Source: Eubacterium sp. (lineage in GTDB: Bacteria > Bacillota > Clostridia > Lachnospirales > Lachnospiraceae). From it: a DNA stretch of 5,974 nucleotides. The translations under genes were made by a program, and so were the position numbers. The stretch lies in NCBI GenBank assembly GCA_020844525.1, contig JAJGAH010000171.1, positions 1 through 5,974 of the forward strand. Reading direction: 5' to 3'. Position 1 is the first letter of the stretch. Every line of letters starts with the position of its first letter. The notes under the pieces are model-generated. The model made no database searches. It was not told the origin of the DNA and was given only the letters and a program-made list of their open reading frames with translations. This document shows, one piece after another, positions 1-5,974 of the stretch.

Positions 1-3000
1 TCTGTCATATCTGTGCTGAGTGCATTCCCGACAACCTGCCCGGTTGTCTCCTTGTTATCTCCGGTTTCCAGCGCCCATCCGATATAACCGTAGGAAATGA
101 CACCGGTACCCTCTATCTGTTTACCATCGTCATAGAGCGCAATGTTCTCTCCTGCAGCGCCGCCCTCATATTCTGATCCGAATATATGACCGAGATTATA
201 GAAGTTGGTGATGGTTCCTTCGTTAATTCCTGCAATACCGCCGGCAATCGTTGCTCCATAGCCGCCGGTCTTCTCTCCGCCGGTCACAATGGCGTTGTTC
301 CTGGTGTTTCTGATAATACCCTGGTTCAGGGCCACTATGCCGCCCGCTACATCGATTCCCGAGATCACAGCCTGAGATGCGGAGAACGGTACATCACTGT
401 CCACGTTTCCAGCCTCATCACCAGTACCTCCGATGTTGATGCCGACCGAGCAGTAATCAATAAGTCCCTGGTTAATTGCCGCCAGTCCTCCTGCATAGGA
501 GGAAAGTGAGGACCAGGTAAAGTCCAGAATGGATGTGTGCCGAACCACTCCCTTCTCGCCGATCACCCCAAACAGTCCCATTTCTCTGGTATAGCTGGAA
601 TTCGCTGACTCCGAGGAGCTCCCATTGATACTCAGGTTTGATATGGTATAGTCATTTCCCTCAAAGGTCCCGTTGAAGGGATGGTCCTGCGTTCCGATCG
701 GCAGTGTCCACGCCTTTCCGCCGCAGTCGATGTCCTGTGTCACCCGATAGGATGCGGATGCATACTGATCAGGGGCAGACTGAATATTCTTCGCCATCAG
801 GACAAGGTCATCGTAGCTGCTGATCAGATAATCCTCTCCATCCTTGTCCAGCGTCTCCTTCTGTGCGAAGACGGTATTGACCACCACTGCCTGCTCCGGC
901 ATCGTAAAGGTACCGGATACCGATCCATTTTCAGAACCATCGTCAGTATAAATGGCCTGCAGAGTCTTTCCATCTGCGTCAAGCAGCGTGACAGACTGCA
1001 CATAGTCTGCACTCTGATCCTCAGCTGCTGCGTTGACTGTCACCGTTGTACCCGGAAGTACAGCCTGCGGAATGCCGCCGCCTTCAGCGATCTGAATATC
1101 TGTCGTTCCACTTCCCTGCTGTGTGGTGGTGACCGGATAGTAACTCATTCCTTCGATAGACATGAAGTCCGCCGTAAGCGTCACGTCTCCGTTCGGCATG
1201 GGAATTACAGCTGTGTAAGTATTTCCCGACTGCTTGCCATAATACTCCCGGAAGGTTGTATAGAGCACCTGCGCGGTACTTCCATCAGATGTATATTGCA
1301 GCACCAGTGAGGTCGACACCGTCTGCTCTCCCGGGGTCACCGAAATCGTGACCGCATTTCCGGTGCGGACGGTCTCTGATGCACTTCCACCGATCTCCGC
1401 TGAAATCTGGTCCACAGAGACAGTTCCCGTACCGGTCCCCTCTGCCTTTATGGTCATCGTATGGGATGGGTGCTCTGCATCCTGTTTGAAGCTTACATAT
1501 ACAATGCAGTCCTCATCCGGCATCGTAAACGTACCGGAAGATGATCCATCCTCATTTGCCTTCAGATCAATGGTCCCGATCTGCTGTCTTGTTCCGCCAA
1601 GAAGGATGGCGGAGGAGACAGCATATCCGTCTGCTGGTGTCGCTGTAACAGAAATTTTCTCTCCAGCTACCCCCTGCAGGAGCTGATCCTCATTCCCGAC
1701 GTTGCTGACAAGAATGCTGCCCTGGCCGTATTTCTCCCTGAGGATAAAGTGCGCATTGCTTGTGGCATTTCCCTCTGTAAAGAGAGCGGAGACCATTACA
1801 TTCGCATCTCCCATCTGGAAGCTGTACAGTCCGCCGCCATAGGACGTTATTCCGCTGTTCACAGTCCAGGCATCTCCGTTGTCCGGTTTTGCCTGCGGGT
1901 ATCCATCCTTCAGTTCACAGCCACTCAGCGTCGAAATCCTGAAATAGACCGTTTCTCCCTGAGACACCATCCTTTTTGTCTCTGCGCTTACTCCGGAATC
2001 TTCCTTTATCACCGGCACACCGCTGTCATCCTGTACCGGCTTTCCGTCTGCGTCGGTTTCTACCTCTACAAAGTTCACGCTTCCGCCGGTTCCGCTGTTC
2101 AGTGTCACTGCGTGCTTTCCTGTTGGTATTGCAGAGGATTCCGCCAGAACATCCACGTTATAGGCCGGCATCACAAAGGTCACGCCTGTCGTCGTCTTTC
2201 CCTGCGCGTCCGTGGAAAGAAGCGGCTTGGATGGAACAGAATCATTGGTGTCATGCTCCACAATATTCAGCTTAGAAAGATAGCTGCCTGCCGGAACGGT
2301 TTCCACCAGCGTTACCACGTCACCCGCTTCTGCCGTAATAGAGGAATTCTCTGTGGTCTTTCCTGTTGCAGTATCTGCAAAGTCAAGCAGGCTCTTCGTC
2401 GTGTCATCCGCCAGAGTGACGGTATATGCATTCTCATATGTTGCCAGAATGGTCACATCAGAAGAAGGCATGGCAAACGAGAAGGACTTCGCCTTTTTGC
2501 TGATCCCCGTCATTGCCAGCGTCGTGGAATCGGTGGTATCTGTCACGCTGATCTGCTTACCTGACGTGTCCATGACCGTAATACCGGTACAGGTATACCC
2601 CATATAGGGTGTCACTGTTATATCAACATTATCTCCTGCATAGTAGCTTTCCGTTGTCAGGCCCATCTGATCCGCAAAAGAGACAACACCCCGACCGTCT
2701 CTCTGAATGGATGCACTGTATCGGTAATCCGATTGTGCCCGGGAAGCCGTTGTCACATCCAGATAGGAATTTGCATAAGAGACCGGAACAGTAAAGGTAT
2801 AAGCACCATCTGCGTCTGTCGTGAGTGTGTCAAAATAATTTCTACACTCCTCATCAGTCGGCGCCGTATATTCATCCCCGGCAGCAGAGGACCACTTTGT
2901 GATGTAGTCATACTTCACGGAGTTGTCTGCTTCATTTTTCAGGTTCAGTCCGGTGATGTAATGGTCATCGTCTACCTTCAGCCGAACAACGACCCTCGTG

Positions 3001-4973
3001 CCTGCTGCGTAGCTCTTGGAAGGATCATAGCTGGTTCCATCTTCCAGCGACAGATCTGCAGACACATAAGTCTTTCCATCCGCCTCCGGCTCACCCTGTA
3101 CACGGAAGGTATAAGAAGGAGAACCCTTATACATCACCATAACGTGCTGCGCATCAACGCTCTCTTTACTCTGCAGATCATCATCACTGTCAAGAAGGAT
3201 GTTGTTCTCGCTTAATGCATCCGGATTCAGCCTCTGGGAAATATTGATCCAGTTGAAATCCTCATCCGAATTTTTCATGAGCAGGTCATCTGTTCCCGAA
3301 GACTCCCTGGTTGTGCTGGTAATCAGAAAATATCCTTGCTTCAGTACTTTGTCTGTGTAGTCTGCCGTTCCCTTAAAGGTGATCGTGCTATCCGTTGCTA
3401 TCCCGTGGTCATTCAGAAATCCGATCAGATTCATGCTGGCAGTGCTATAGGCGGTCACGCCTGTAATCTCCGACAGATCTCCCGCCCCAGCCAGAAGCTT
3501 ATATCCATTGGTTGTCCCATGTATCAGGTTCTCATAATCACAGCTTCGGGCAGTATCATCAAAGCCACTGCCAATGACGGCCTCATACCCTATGTAGTGG
3601 AGATCCTTCGCAGAAATTGCCTGGTCACCGTCCTGTACAAGCAACGCATAACTGTTCTGGGAGCTGCTGTTCGCATAGAACGGTTTGAACTGCGTAACTG
3701 TAACTGTTTTTCCAACTTTATCCGGGGTGCTGGTATGGAAGCGGGAATCATTGCCAACTTCTACACCTGAAACCCCCTTGTGGGAGGTCTGGTAATCAGA
3801 TATCGAGAGGGTTGTCGTATTCTGATCATAATCCCGCATCAGGGATTCCAGCTTGTCACTGTGCAGACTGATCATCTGCGCCAGTGCCCTCTGGCTTTTA
3901 TAGTATTTCTGATTAAAATCTGTCCAGAGCCGGTCGACAAAGGCCTCCTTCTGCTGTTCAGACGTAATGCTGGTAATCCCATACCGGCTCTCCAGGTCTT
4001 CAGCCGGTGTGGACATCACAACCTGCGCTTCCATCGCCACATATGCCTGCAATGCCTGCACATAATAAGCCAGCGTAGCCGCAGCCATGTTGTACATGGA
4101 CGTCATATCGTTGTATGCCTCTGGTTCAAATGCATCCAGCTTGCTGATCAGTGAATAATAGCTGTCCATCAGGTTTCCCGTATGCTGATTTGCACCCCAG
4201 TAGACCGGATCGCTTGGATCTGTGTCCAAATCCACCGAAGCCGAGAAATCATAGGGGGAAATCAGCATGCACAGCTTCTGCAGGTCCGATGTGAAATTAA
4301 AATCCGGTGTATCATGTGCATCGGATGGAAAATACAGCTTCTGAATCGCTGTATATGCGTTTTGCATAGCAGACAGATTTGCGTCTGAGGAATCTTCTGC
4401 GTATGCCTGCTCAGCACTCACCAGTGTCTGGAATTTCTGCAGGATGCCATAGTACTGGTTGTAGATGCTCATCATCGGATCATAGTAATTCGTATGAAAG
4501 TTCTGATAGTTCTCCTCGATCGAGAGCGCAGCCAGCCTGCTTTCCAGATAGGAAAAGTCCTGCGTTGTACTGCTCTGCAACGCAGAGAGCTGCTTGCTGA
4601 TCTCCACGAGGGTCTTCTGAATCTGTTTAGCGCTGTGCTTGGCAGGATCTCCCAGAAAGGTTGAATAAACCGAAAGCGCATAAGCCCCCAATTGCTTCAT
4701 TGTATTAGGAGAAGTGCCCGTGACCTCTCCCAGAGTCATTACAACGGCGCTGTCCATATACTCAAGCGCATTTGCCGTCTGTGCGCTGGATGTGATCTGT
4801 GTACCGGTCGCTGAAGCTGTTGTATTTGTTGTCTCCGCTGCCGTGCTGACGGCAGCCGTTCCCAGAACCATACCAGCGGACAGAGAGATGGCGAGTGCTT
4901 TGCCCGCAGCGTCCCGGAGATATTTCCGGATGTTCTTTTTTTCAAAAGGGTGTCTTGGATGTTTCTTTTTCAT
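1..4973 (-). CDS. Giant secreted/surface protein with helical head, B-repeats and GLUG domain (C-terminus beyond window)
   Basis: One open frame of 1657 codons runs from ATG at 4973 past position 1 with no stop, so the true C-terminus is missing. The start is supported by AAGGAG 8 nt upstream and by a signal peptide beginning at once. Order of parts: signal peptide 1-46; helical Tyr/Gln/Ala-rich region about 93-385; unassigned region about 400-617; degenerate B-repeat-like module 618-740; six B-repeat-like modules 777-1371, each ending in a motif like F-T-M-P followed by alternating hydrophobic residues (key Met at 835, 935, 1054, 1151, 1259, 1358); GLUG-type domain from about 1380. B-repeats and GLUG motifs are known from surface and secreted proteins of Gram-positive bacteria, where they form beta-rich stalks or adhesive regions; the role here (adhesion, matrix or host contact) is inference. 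No protease, glycosidase or other catalytic motif was recognised. No LPXTG, SLH or other anchor lies in the visible part. It follows a terminator, so it is probably transcribed alone or as a first gene. Confidence 0.93.
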   Translation of the reverse strand, partial: MKKKHPRHPFEKKNIRKYLRDAAGKALAISLSAGMVLGTAAVSTAAETTNTTASATGTQITSSAQTANALEYMDSAVVMTLGEVTGTSPNTMKQLGAYALSVYSTFLGDPAKHSAKQIQKTLVEISKQLSALQSSTTQDFSYLESRLAALSIEENYQNFHTNYYDPMMSIYNQYYGILQKFQTLVSAEQAYAEDSSDANLSAMQNAYTAIQKLYFPSDAHDTPDFNFTSDLQKLCMLISPYDFSASVDLDTDPSDPVYWGANQHTGNLMDSYYSLISKLDAFEPEAYNDMTSMYNMAAATLAYYVQALQAYVAMEAQVVMSTPAEDLESRYGITSITSEQQKEAFVDRLWTDFNQKYYKSQRALAQMISLHSDKLESLMRDYDQNTTTLSISDYQTSHKGVSGVEVGNDSRFHTSTPDKVGKTVTVTQFKPFYANSSSQNSYALLVQDGDQAISAKDLHYIGYEAVIGSGFDDTARSCDYENLIHGTTNGYKLLAGAGDLSEITGVTAYSTASMNLIGFLNDHGIATDSTITFKGTADYTDKVLKQGYFLITSTTRESSGTDDLLMKNSDEDFNWINISQRLNPDALSENNILLDSDDDLQSKESVDAQHVMVMYKGSPSYTFRVQGEPEADGKTYVSADLSLEDGTSYDPSKSYAAGTRVVVRLKVDDDHYITGLNLKNEADNSVKYDYITKWSSAAGDEYTAPTDEECRNYFDTLTTDADGAYTFTVPVSYANSYLDVTTASRAQSDYRYSASIQRDGRGVVSFADQMGLTTESYYAGDNVDITVTPYMGYTCTGITVMDTSGKQISVTDTTDSTTLAMTGISKKAKSFSFAMPSSDVTILATYENAYTVTLADDTTKSLLDFADTATGKTTENSSITAEAGDVVTLVETVPAGSYLSKLNIVEHDTNDSVPSKPLLSTDAQGKTTTGVTFVMPAYNVDVLAESSAIPTGKHAVTLNSGTGGSVNFVEVETDADGKPVQDDSGVPVIKEDSGVSAETKRMVSQGETVYFRISTLSGCELKDGYPQAKPDNGDAWTVNSGITSYGGGLYSFQMGDANVMVSALFTEGNATSNAHFILREKYGQGSILVSNVGNEDQLLQGVAGEKISVTATPADGYAVSSAILLGGTRQQIGTIDLKANEDGSSSGTFTMPDEDCIVYVSFKQDAEHPSHTMTIKAEGTGTGTVSVDQISAEIGGSASETVRTGNAVTISVTPGEQTVSTSLVLQYTSDGSTAQVLYTTFREYYGKQSGNTYTAVIPMPNGDVTLTADFMSIEGMSYYPVTTTQQGSGTTDIQIAEGGGIPQAVLPGTTVTVNAAAEDQSADYVQSVTLLDADGKTLQAIYTDDGSENGSVSGTFTMPEQAVVVNTVFAQKETLDKDGEDYLISSYDDLVLMAKNIQSAPDQYASASYRVTQDIDCGGKAWTLPIGTQDHPFNGTFEGNDYTISNLSINGSSSESANSSYTREMGLFGVIGEKGVVRHTSILDFTWSSLSSYAGGLAAINQGLIDYCSVGINIGGTGDEAGNVDSDVPFSASQAVISGIDVAGGIVALNQGIIRNTRNNAIVTGGEKTGGYGATIAGGIAGINEGTITNFYNLGHIFGSEYEGGAAGENIALYDDGKQIEGTGVISYGYIGWALETGDNKETTGQVVGNALSTDMT
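174..836 (-). other. GLUG-type domain of the giant protein (about residues 1380-1600)
   Basis: After the last B-repeat comes DYLISSYDDLVLMAKNI, the usual lead-in to GLUG regions, then VTQDIDCGGKAWTLPIGT, then FNGTFEGNDYTISNLSI and GLFGVIGEKGVVRH at about 1466-1479. Three Gly-rich units follow: AGGLAAINQGLIDYCSV (1494-1510), AGGIVALNQGIIRN (1543-1556) and AGGIAGINEGTITNFYNLG (1577-1595), matching the GLUG consensus G-G-l-x-G-x-n-x-G-x-I. This kind of domain occurs in Gram-positive surface proteins and next to IgA-protease-like (M26) enzymes and is thought to form a beta-solenoid-like scaffold. No HExxH zinc-protease motif is visible before the window ends. Confidence 0.82.
861..3122 (-). repeat. 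Array of InlB-type B-repeat-like modules (one degenerate plus six), protein level
   Basis: Each module has an early segment of the type aGe-V-T-l-a-p-GY followed by a closing segment F-x-M-P-x-x-D-V-x-V-x-A-x-F, the hallmark of the divergent InlB B-repeat family. Approximate modules by residue: 618-740 (degenerate, TFTVPV at 727-731 in place of FxMP), 777-847 (FAMPSSDVTILATY), 850-946 (FVMPAYNVDVLAE), 953-1067 (FQMGDANVMVSALF), 1075-1164 (FTMPDEDCIVYVSF), 1172-1270 (IPMPNGDVTLTADF) and 1278-1371 (FTMPEQAVVVNTVF). Spacing between the key Met residues is 100, 119, 97, 108 and 99 residues. The modules are divergent in sequence, so this is an old protein-level repeat and not a DNA tandem repeat. 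Such modules usually act as beta-rich spacers; that role is inferred from the family. Confidence 0.8.
3819..4697 (-). other. Predicted helical domain of the giant protein (about residues 93-385)
   Basis: This part lacks the Gly/Thr/Val beta pattern of the rest of the protein and is rich in Gln, Ala, Leu, Tyr and Met with heptad-like spacing. Helical stretches are visible at about 115-150 (QIQKTLVEISKQLSALQ), 167-215, 285-320 (with the apolar run MAAATLAYYVQALQAYVAM) and 338-385. Pro/Asp-rich segments at about 216-228 and 240-258 look like loops. I recognise no named family. The layout, a long helix pair with an apolar helix near the middle after a signal peptide, loosely recalls helical toxins or tail-fibre-like coiled coils, but nothing specific supports either. 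Confidence 0.55.
4836..4973 (-). other. Sec signal peptide of the giant protein (residues 1-46)
   Basis: The N-terminus has a long basic n-region (MKKKHPRHPFEKKNIRKYLR), then a hydrophobic stretch at about 26-42 (ALAISLSAGMVLGTAAV) and small residues STAA before ETTNTT. Cleavage is likely after Ala45 or Ala46. The unusually long charged n-region resembles the extended signal peptides of large Gram-positive surface proteins. After it comes a Thr/Ser/Ala-rich linker, as expected for an exported protein. The exact cleavage site is a prediction by eye. Confidence 0.85.
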
Positions 4974-4981
4974 AGGCCGTT

Positions 4982-4987
4982 CTCCTT
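4982..4987 (-). promoter_or_regulatory. Ribosome binding site of the giant protein gene
   Basis: AAGGAG reads on the minus strand inside the purine run GGAGAAGGAGA, with 8 nt to the ATG at 4973. This is near-ideal Firmicute spacing and fixes the start codon, since the signal peptide begins there and no better start lies nearby. Confidence 0.9.
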
Positions 4988-5093
4988 CTCCACTTTAGAA
5001 CGAGAGCTTTTCTCCCTCTAACTCACCGGGAGTCACTGTTAGTACTGTACCTATGATAGCCAAGATACTTTCCTGGAAAAATCTCCAAAAAAC

Positions 5094-5124
5094 TTCATAT
5101 TTTTGCAAAATTTGCACTTGACAA
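5094..5124 (-). promoter_or_regulatory. Weak candidate promoter for the giant protein gene
   Basis: On the minus strand TTGTCA (5124-5119) is followed after 19 nt by TATGAA (5099-5094). The -35 is one base from TTGACA, but the -10 has two mismatches and the spacer is long. The 13-nt palindrome TGCAAA-A-TTTGCA (5104-5116) lies in the spacer, where a repressor site could sit. An alternative -10, TATCAT at 5058-5053, has one mismatch but no good -35. TATAAA at 5179-5174 also lacks a well-spaced -35. None is convincing; the gene may use an alternative sigma factor or a start elsewhere in the leader. Confidence 0.2.
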
Positions 5125-5126
5125 AC

Positions 5127-5167
5127 CAGAGCCAGGCGGATTTTGTAATCCAATCCGCCTGGCTCTG
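5127..5167. repeat. Perfect 16-bp inverted repeat with 9-nt loop
   Basis: Arm 5127-5142 (CAGAGCCAGGCGGATT) is the exact reverse complement of 5152-5167, with loop 5143-5151 (TTGTAATCC). A shorter alternative pairing exists inside it: GGATT at 5138-5142 with AATCC at 5147-5151. On the plus strand it is followed by CTCTCTTTTATA, a mediocre U-tract, so it could end rightward (antisense) transcription. On the minus strand the following bases (GTTTGTCAAG) do not make a terminator. It could also be an attenuator or mRNA-stabilising stem in the leader, or a dispersed REP-like element. Function is not known from this sequence. Confidence 0.85.
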
Positions 5168-5313
5168 CTCTCTTTTATACCTCCCGAAAACTTTTCAAGG
5201 AGTTCATGTAATTTATTTTTTCTTTATGATCTATCCACAGTTTCAACACAATTAAACCGTATATTGGTAGGCAGATAGTTGATGAACCACTCACTATCTC
5301 CCCCTCATTTTAG

Positions 5314-5346
5314 AAAAAGGCCGGCATTCATGATGCCGGCTTTTTT
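5314..5346 (-). terminator. Bidirectional intrinsic terminator after the sigma factor gene
   Basis: The stem GCCGGCAT (5320-5327) pairs perfectly with ATGCCGGC (5333-5340) around a 5-nt loop. On the minus strand a T5 run follows (complement of A5 at 5314-5318); on the plus strand T6 follows at 5341-5346. The A and T tracts can also pair and lengthen the stem. It lies about 70 nt past the sigma factor stop and separates that gene from the giant protein gene. It can also stop rightward transcription coming from the leader. Confidence 0.88.
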
Positions 5347-5410
5347 CTATGTGCAGATTGCAGAGTACCCACATCAGAACCGCACGATCCGGATGGCAGG
5401 TATTTCATTC

Positions 5411-5974
5411 TCATTCTGCATCCTTGAGCTGCAGCATGGTTTTCGGCGCCCGCAGCTTCCGGATTGCCTTTGCCTCAATCTGGCGCACCCGCTCTCTGGT
5501 CACACCAAGCTGCTTGCCGATCTCATCAAGGGTCTGCACCTCCTGCCCGTCCAGCCCGAATCTGCGCTTGATGACGTACTGCTCCCGCTCGGAAAGGGTC
5601 CCGACGATTTCATCAAGCCTGTCATAGAGATCAGACTGTACGACCGCATCCTCCACAGACTCAGTGTCTCCATCAGATACCATGTCCCCCAGCTCGGTCT
5701 CACCGTCCTCGCCGACCGGGTTATTCAGGGAAGGCATGGTGAAGAAATCCTGCTTCAGGGACAGATAATAGGCCGCTTTCTCCACCGGAATCTTCATCTC
5801 CTTTGCAACCATTTCCGTACGCTTATCCGGATCATCCACGCCCTCAGAGGAAAGCCGGCTGTTGATCGCCGATGCCTTGGAGACTGCGGCAAAGACATGC
5901 ACAGGAATCCGCACGGAAAATCCTGACTCCATAATGCCCCGGACAATGCTCTGCCGGATCCAGAAGGTCGCATA
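5411..5974 (-). CDS. RpoD-like sigma-70 family RNA polymerase sigma factor, C-terminal part (N-terminus beyond window)
   Basis: The frame is open from the window edge to TGA at 5413-5411, giving 187 residues. The ATG at 5932 is internal: homology continues upstream of it. Residues 1-27 (YATFWIRQSIVRG... to RIPVHV) are region 2.4/3.0, which reads the -10 element. About 28-85 is region 3. ELGDMVSD at 94-101 is the region 3.2 finger. About 112-147 is region 4.1 (LSEREQYVIKRRFGLDG). TLDEIGKQLGVTRERVRQIE at 148-167 is the region 4.2 helix-turn-helix for the -35 element. The protein directs RNA polymerase to promoters. Compared with E. coli sigma-70 (aligned from memory), the -35 contacts R584, E585, R586, R588 and Q589 are kept, but W433 is Phe, T440 is Val and E458 is Ala, and the usual LRHPSRS end is LRAPKTM. 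The divergence suggests an RpoD paralogue (group 2 like) more than the main housekeeping factor, which is inference. Regions 1.1-2.3 are not in view. Confidence 0.95.
   Translation of the reverse strand, partial: YATFWIRQSIVRGIMESGFSVRIPVHVFAAVSKASAINSRLSSEGVDDPDKRTEMVAKEMKIPVEKAAYYLSLKQDFFTMPSLNNPVGEDGETELGDMVSDGDTESVEDAVVQSDLYDRLDEIVGTLSEREQYVIKRRFGLDGQEVQTLDEIGKQLGVTRERVRQIEAKAIRKLRAPKTMLQLKDAE

Larger units (their letters stand above)
4988..5313 (-). other. Gene-free leader upstream of the giant protein gene
   Basis: These 326 bases between the terminator and the ribosome binding site hold no convincing gene. The notable content is a perfect 16-bp inverted repeat (5127-5167), a 13-nt AT-rich palindrome at 5104-5116 (TGCAAA-A-TTTGCA) and a short GTAC-T-GTAC dyad at 5042-5050. 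On the minus strand a frame from about 5175 to 4995 stays open for some 59 codons but has no ATG and no placed ribosome binding site, so it is not called. No riboswitch class was recognised. If transcription starts far upstream, the gene has a long 5' untranslated region that includes the hairpin. Confidence 0.6.

Noticed and set aside
1749..2564. Plus-strand open frame of 271 codons
   Set aside because: It lies fully antisense to the B-repeat array. Its product is rich in Cys, His, Arg and Ile with no domain pattern, as expected from reading Thr/Ser/Val/Asp codons backwards.
4472..4945. Minus-strand frames at 4472-4681 and 4739-4945
   Set aside because: They are out of frame with, and inside, the giant protein gene; their Arg/Ser-rich products are typical shadows.
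186..4998. Other plus-strand open frames across the giant gene (for example 681-1310, 2733-3215, 3336-3770, 3780-4154, 4714-4998)
   Set aside because: All are antisense shadows of one continuous minus-strand frame that has a signal peptide, a ribosome binding site and recognisable domains; none has convincing protein features.
5118..5149. Plus-strand TTGACA at 5118-5123 as a promoter
   Set aside because: The only -10-like sequence, TGTAAT at 5144-5149, is 20 nt away and lies inside the hairpin loop, and no plus-strand gene follows.
4995..5175. Minus-strand open stretch of about 59 codons just upstream of the giant gene, possible leader peptide
   Set aside because: It has no ATG; possible TTG/GTG starts lack a spaced ribosome binding site, and the start would lie within the hairpin. 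A leader peptide cannot be excluded but is not supported.
5230..5239. DnaA-box-like ATCTATCCACA sequence
   Set aside because: A single site with a mismatch to TTATCCACA, with no cluster or AT-rich unwinding element, is expected by chance.
5500..5703. Second minus-strand frame inside the sigma factor gene
   Set aside because: It is a shadow in another frame; the sigma factor frame holds all conserved residues.
5279..5926. Plus-strand open frame of 215 codons
   Set aside because: It starts in the leader side of the terminator, reads through the terminator hairpin and is antisense to a clear sigma factor gene.

Overview
The window looks like part of a Bacillota (Firmicutes) chromosome, probably an anaerobic gut-type clostridium such as a Lachnospiraceae relative. 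The reasons are a strong AAGGAG ribosome binding site, an RpoD-like sigma factor of Gram-positive type, intermediate GC content, and a giant Sec-exported protein built from InlB-type B-repeats and GLUG motifs, an architecture common in such bacteria. The assignment below phylum level is inference.

Both real genes lie on the minus strand and both run off the window. From right to left: (1) 5974-5411 holds the C-terminal 187 residues of a sigma-70 family factor (regions 2.4 to 4.2). (2) 5346-5314 is a strong intrinsic terminator that can work in both directions. (3) 5313-4974 is a gene-free leader carrying a perfect 16-bp inverted repeat and, close to the next gene, a good Shine-Dalgarno sequence. 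(4) 4973-1 is one uninterrupted reading frame of at least 1657 codons encoding a very large secreted or surface protein whose C-terminus lies outside the window.

The large protein reads in order: signal peptide (1-46), a mostly helical, Tyr/Gln/Ala-rich region with heptad-like stretches (about 93-385), an unassigned, probably beta-rich region (about 400-617), one degenerate (618-740) and six recognisable (777-1371) B-repeat-like modules, then a GLUG-type domain (from about 1380 to the window edge). It is best read as an adhesin-like or wall-associated protein. No catalytic motif was recognised, and any wall anchor would be beyond position 1.

The terminator separates the sigma gene from the surface-protein gene, so they are probably separate transcription units. 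No mobile element, CRISPR array, tRNA or rRNA was seen. The long open frames on the plus strand are antisense shadows of the two minus-strand genes. Nothing here proves a new multi-gene system. The most unusual items are the large protein's combination of an unrecognised helical head with B-repeats and GLUG motifs, the divergent promoter-contact residues in the sigma factor, and the leader hairpin.
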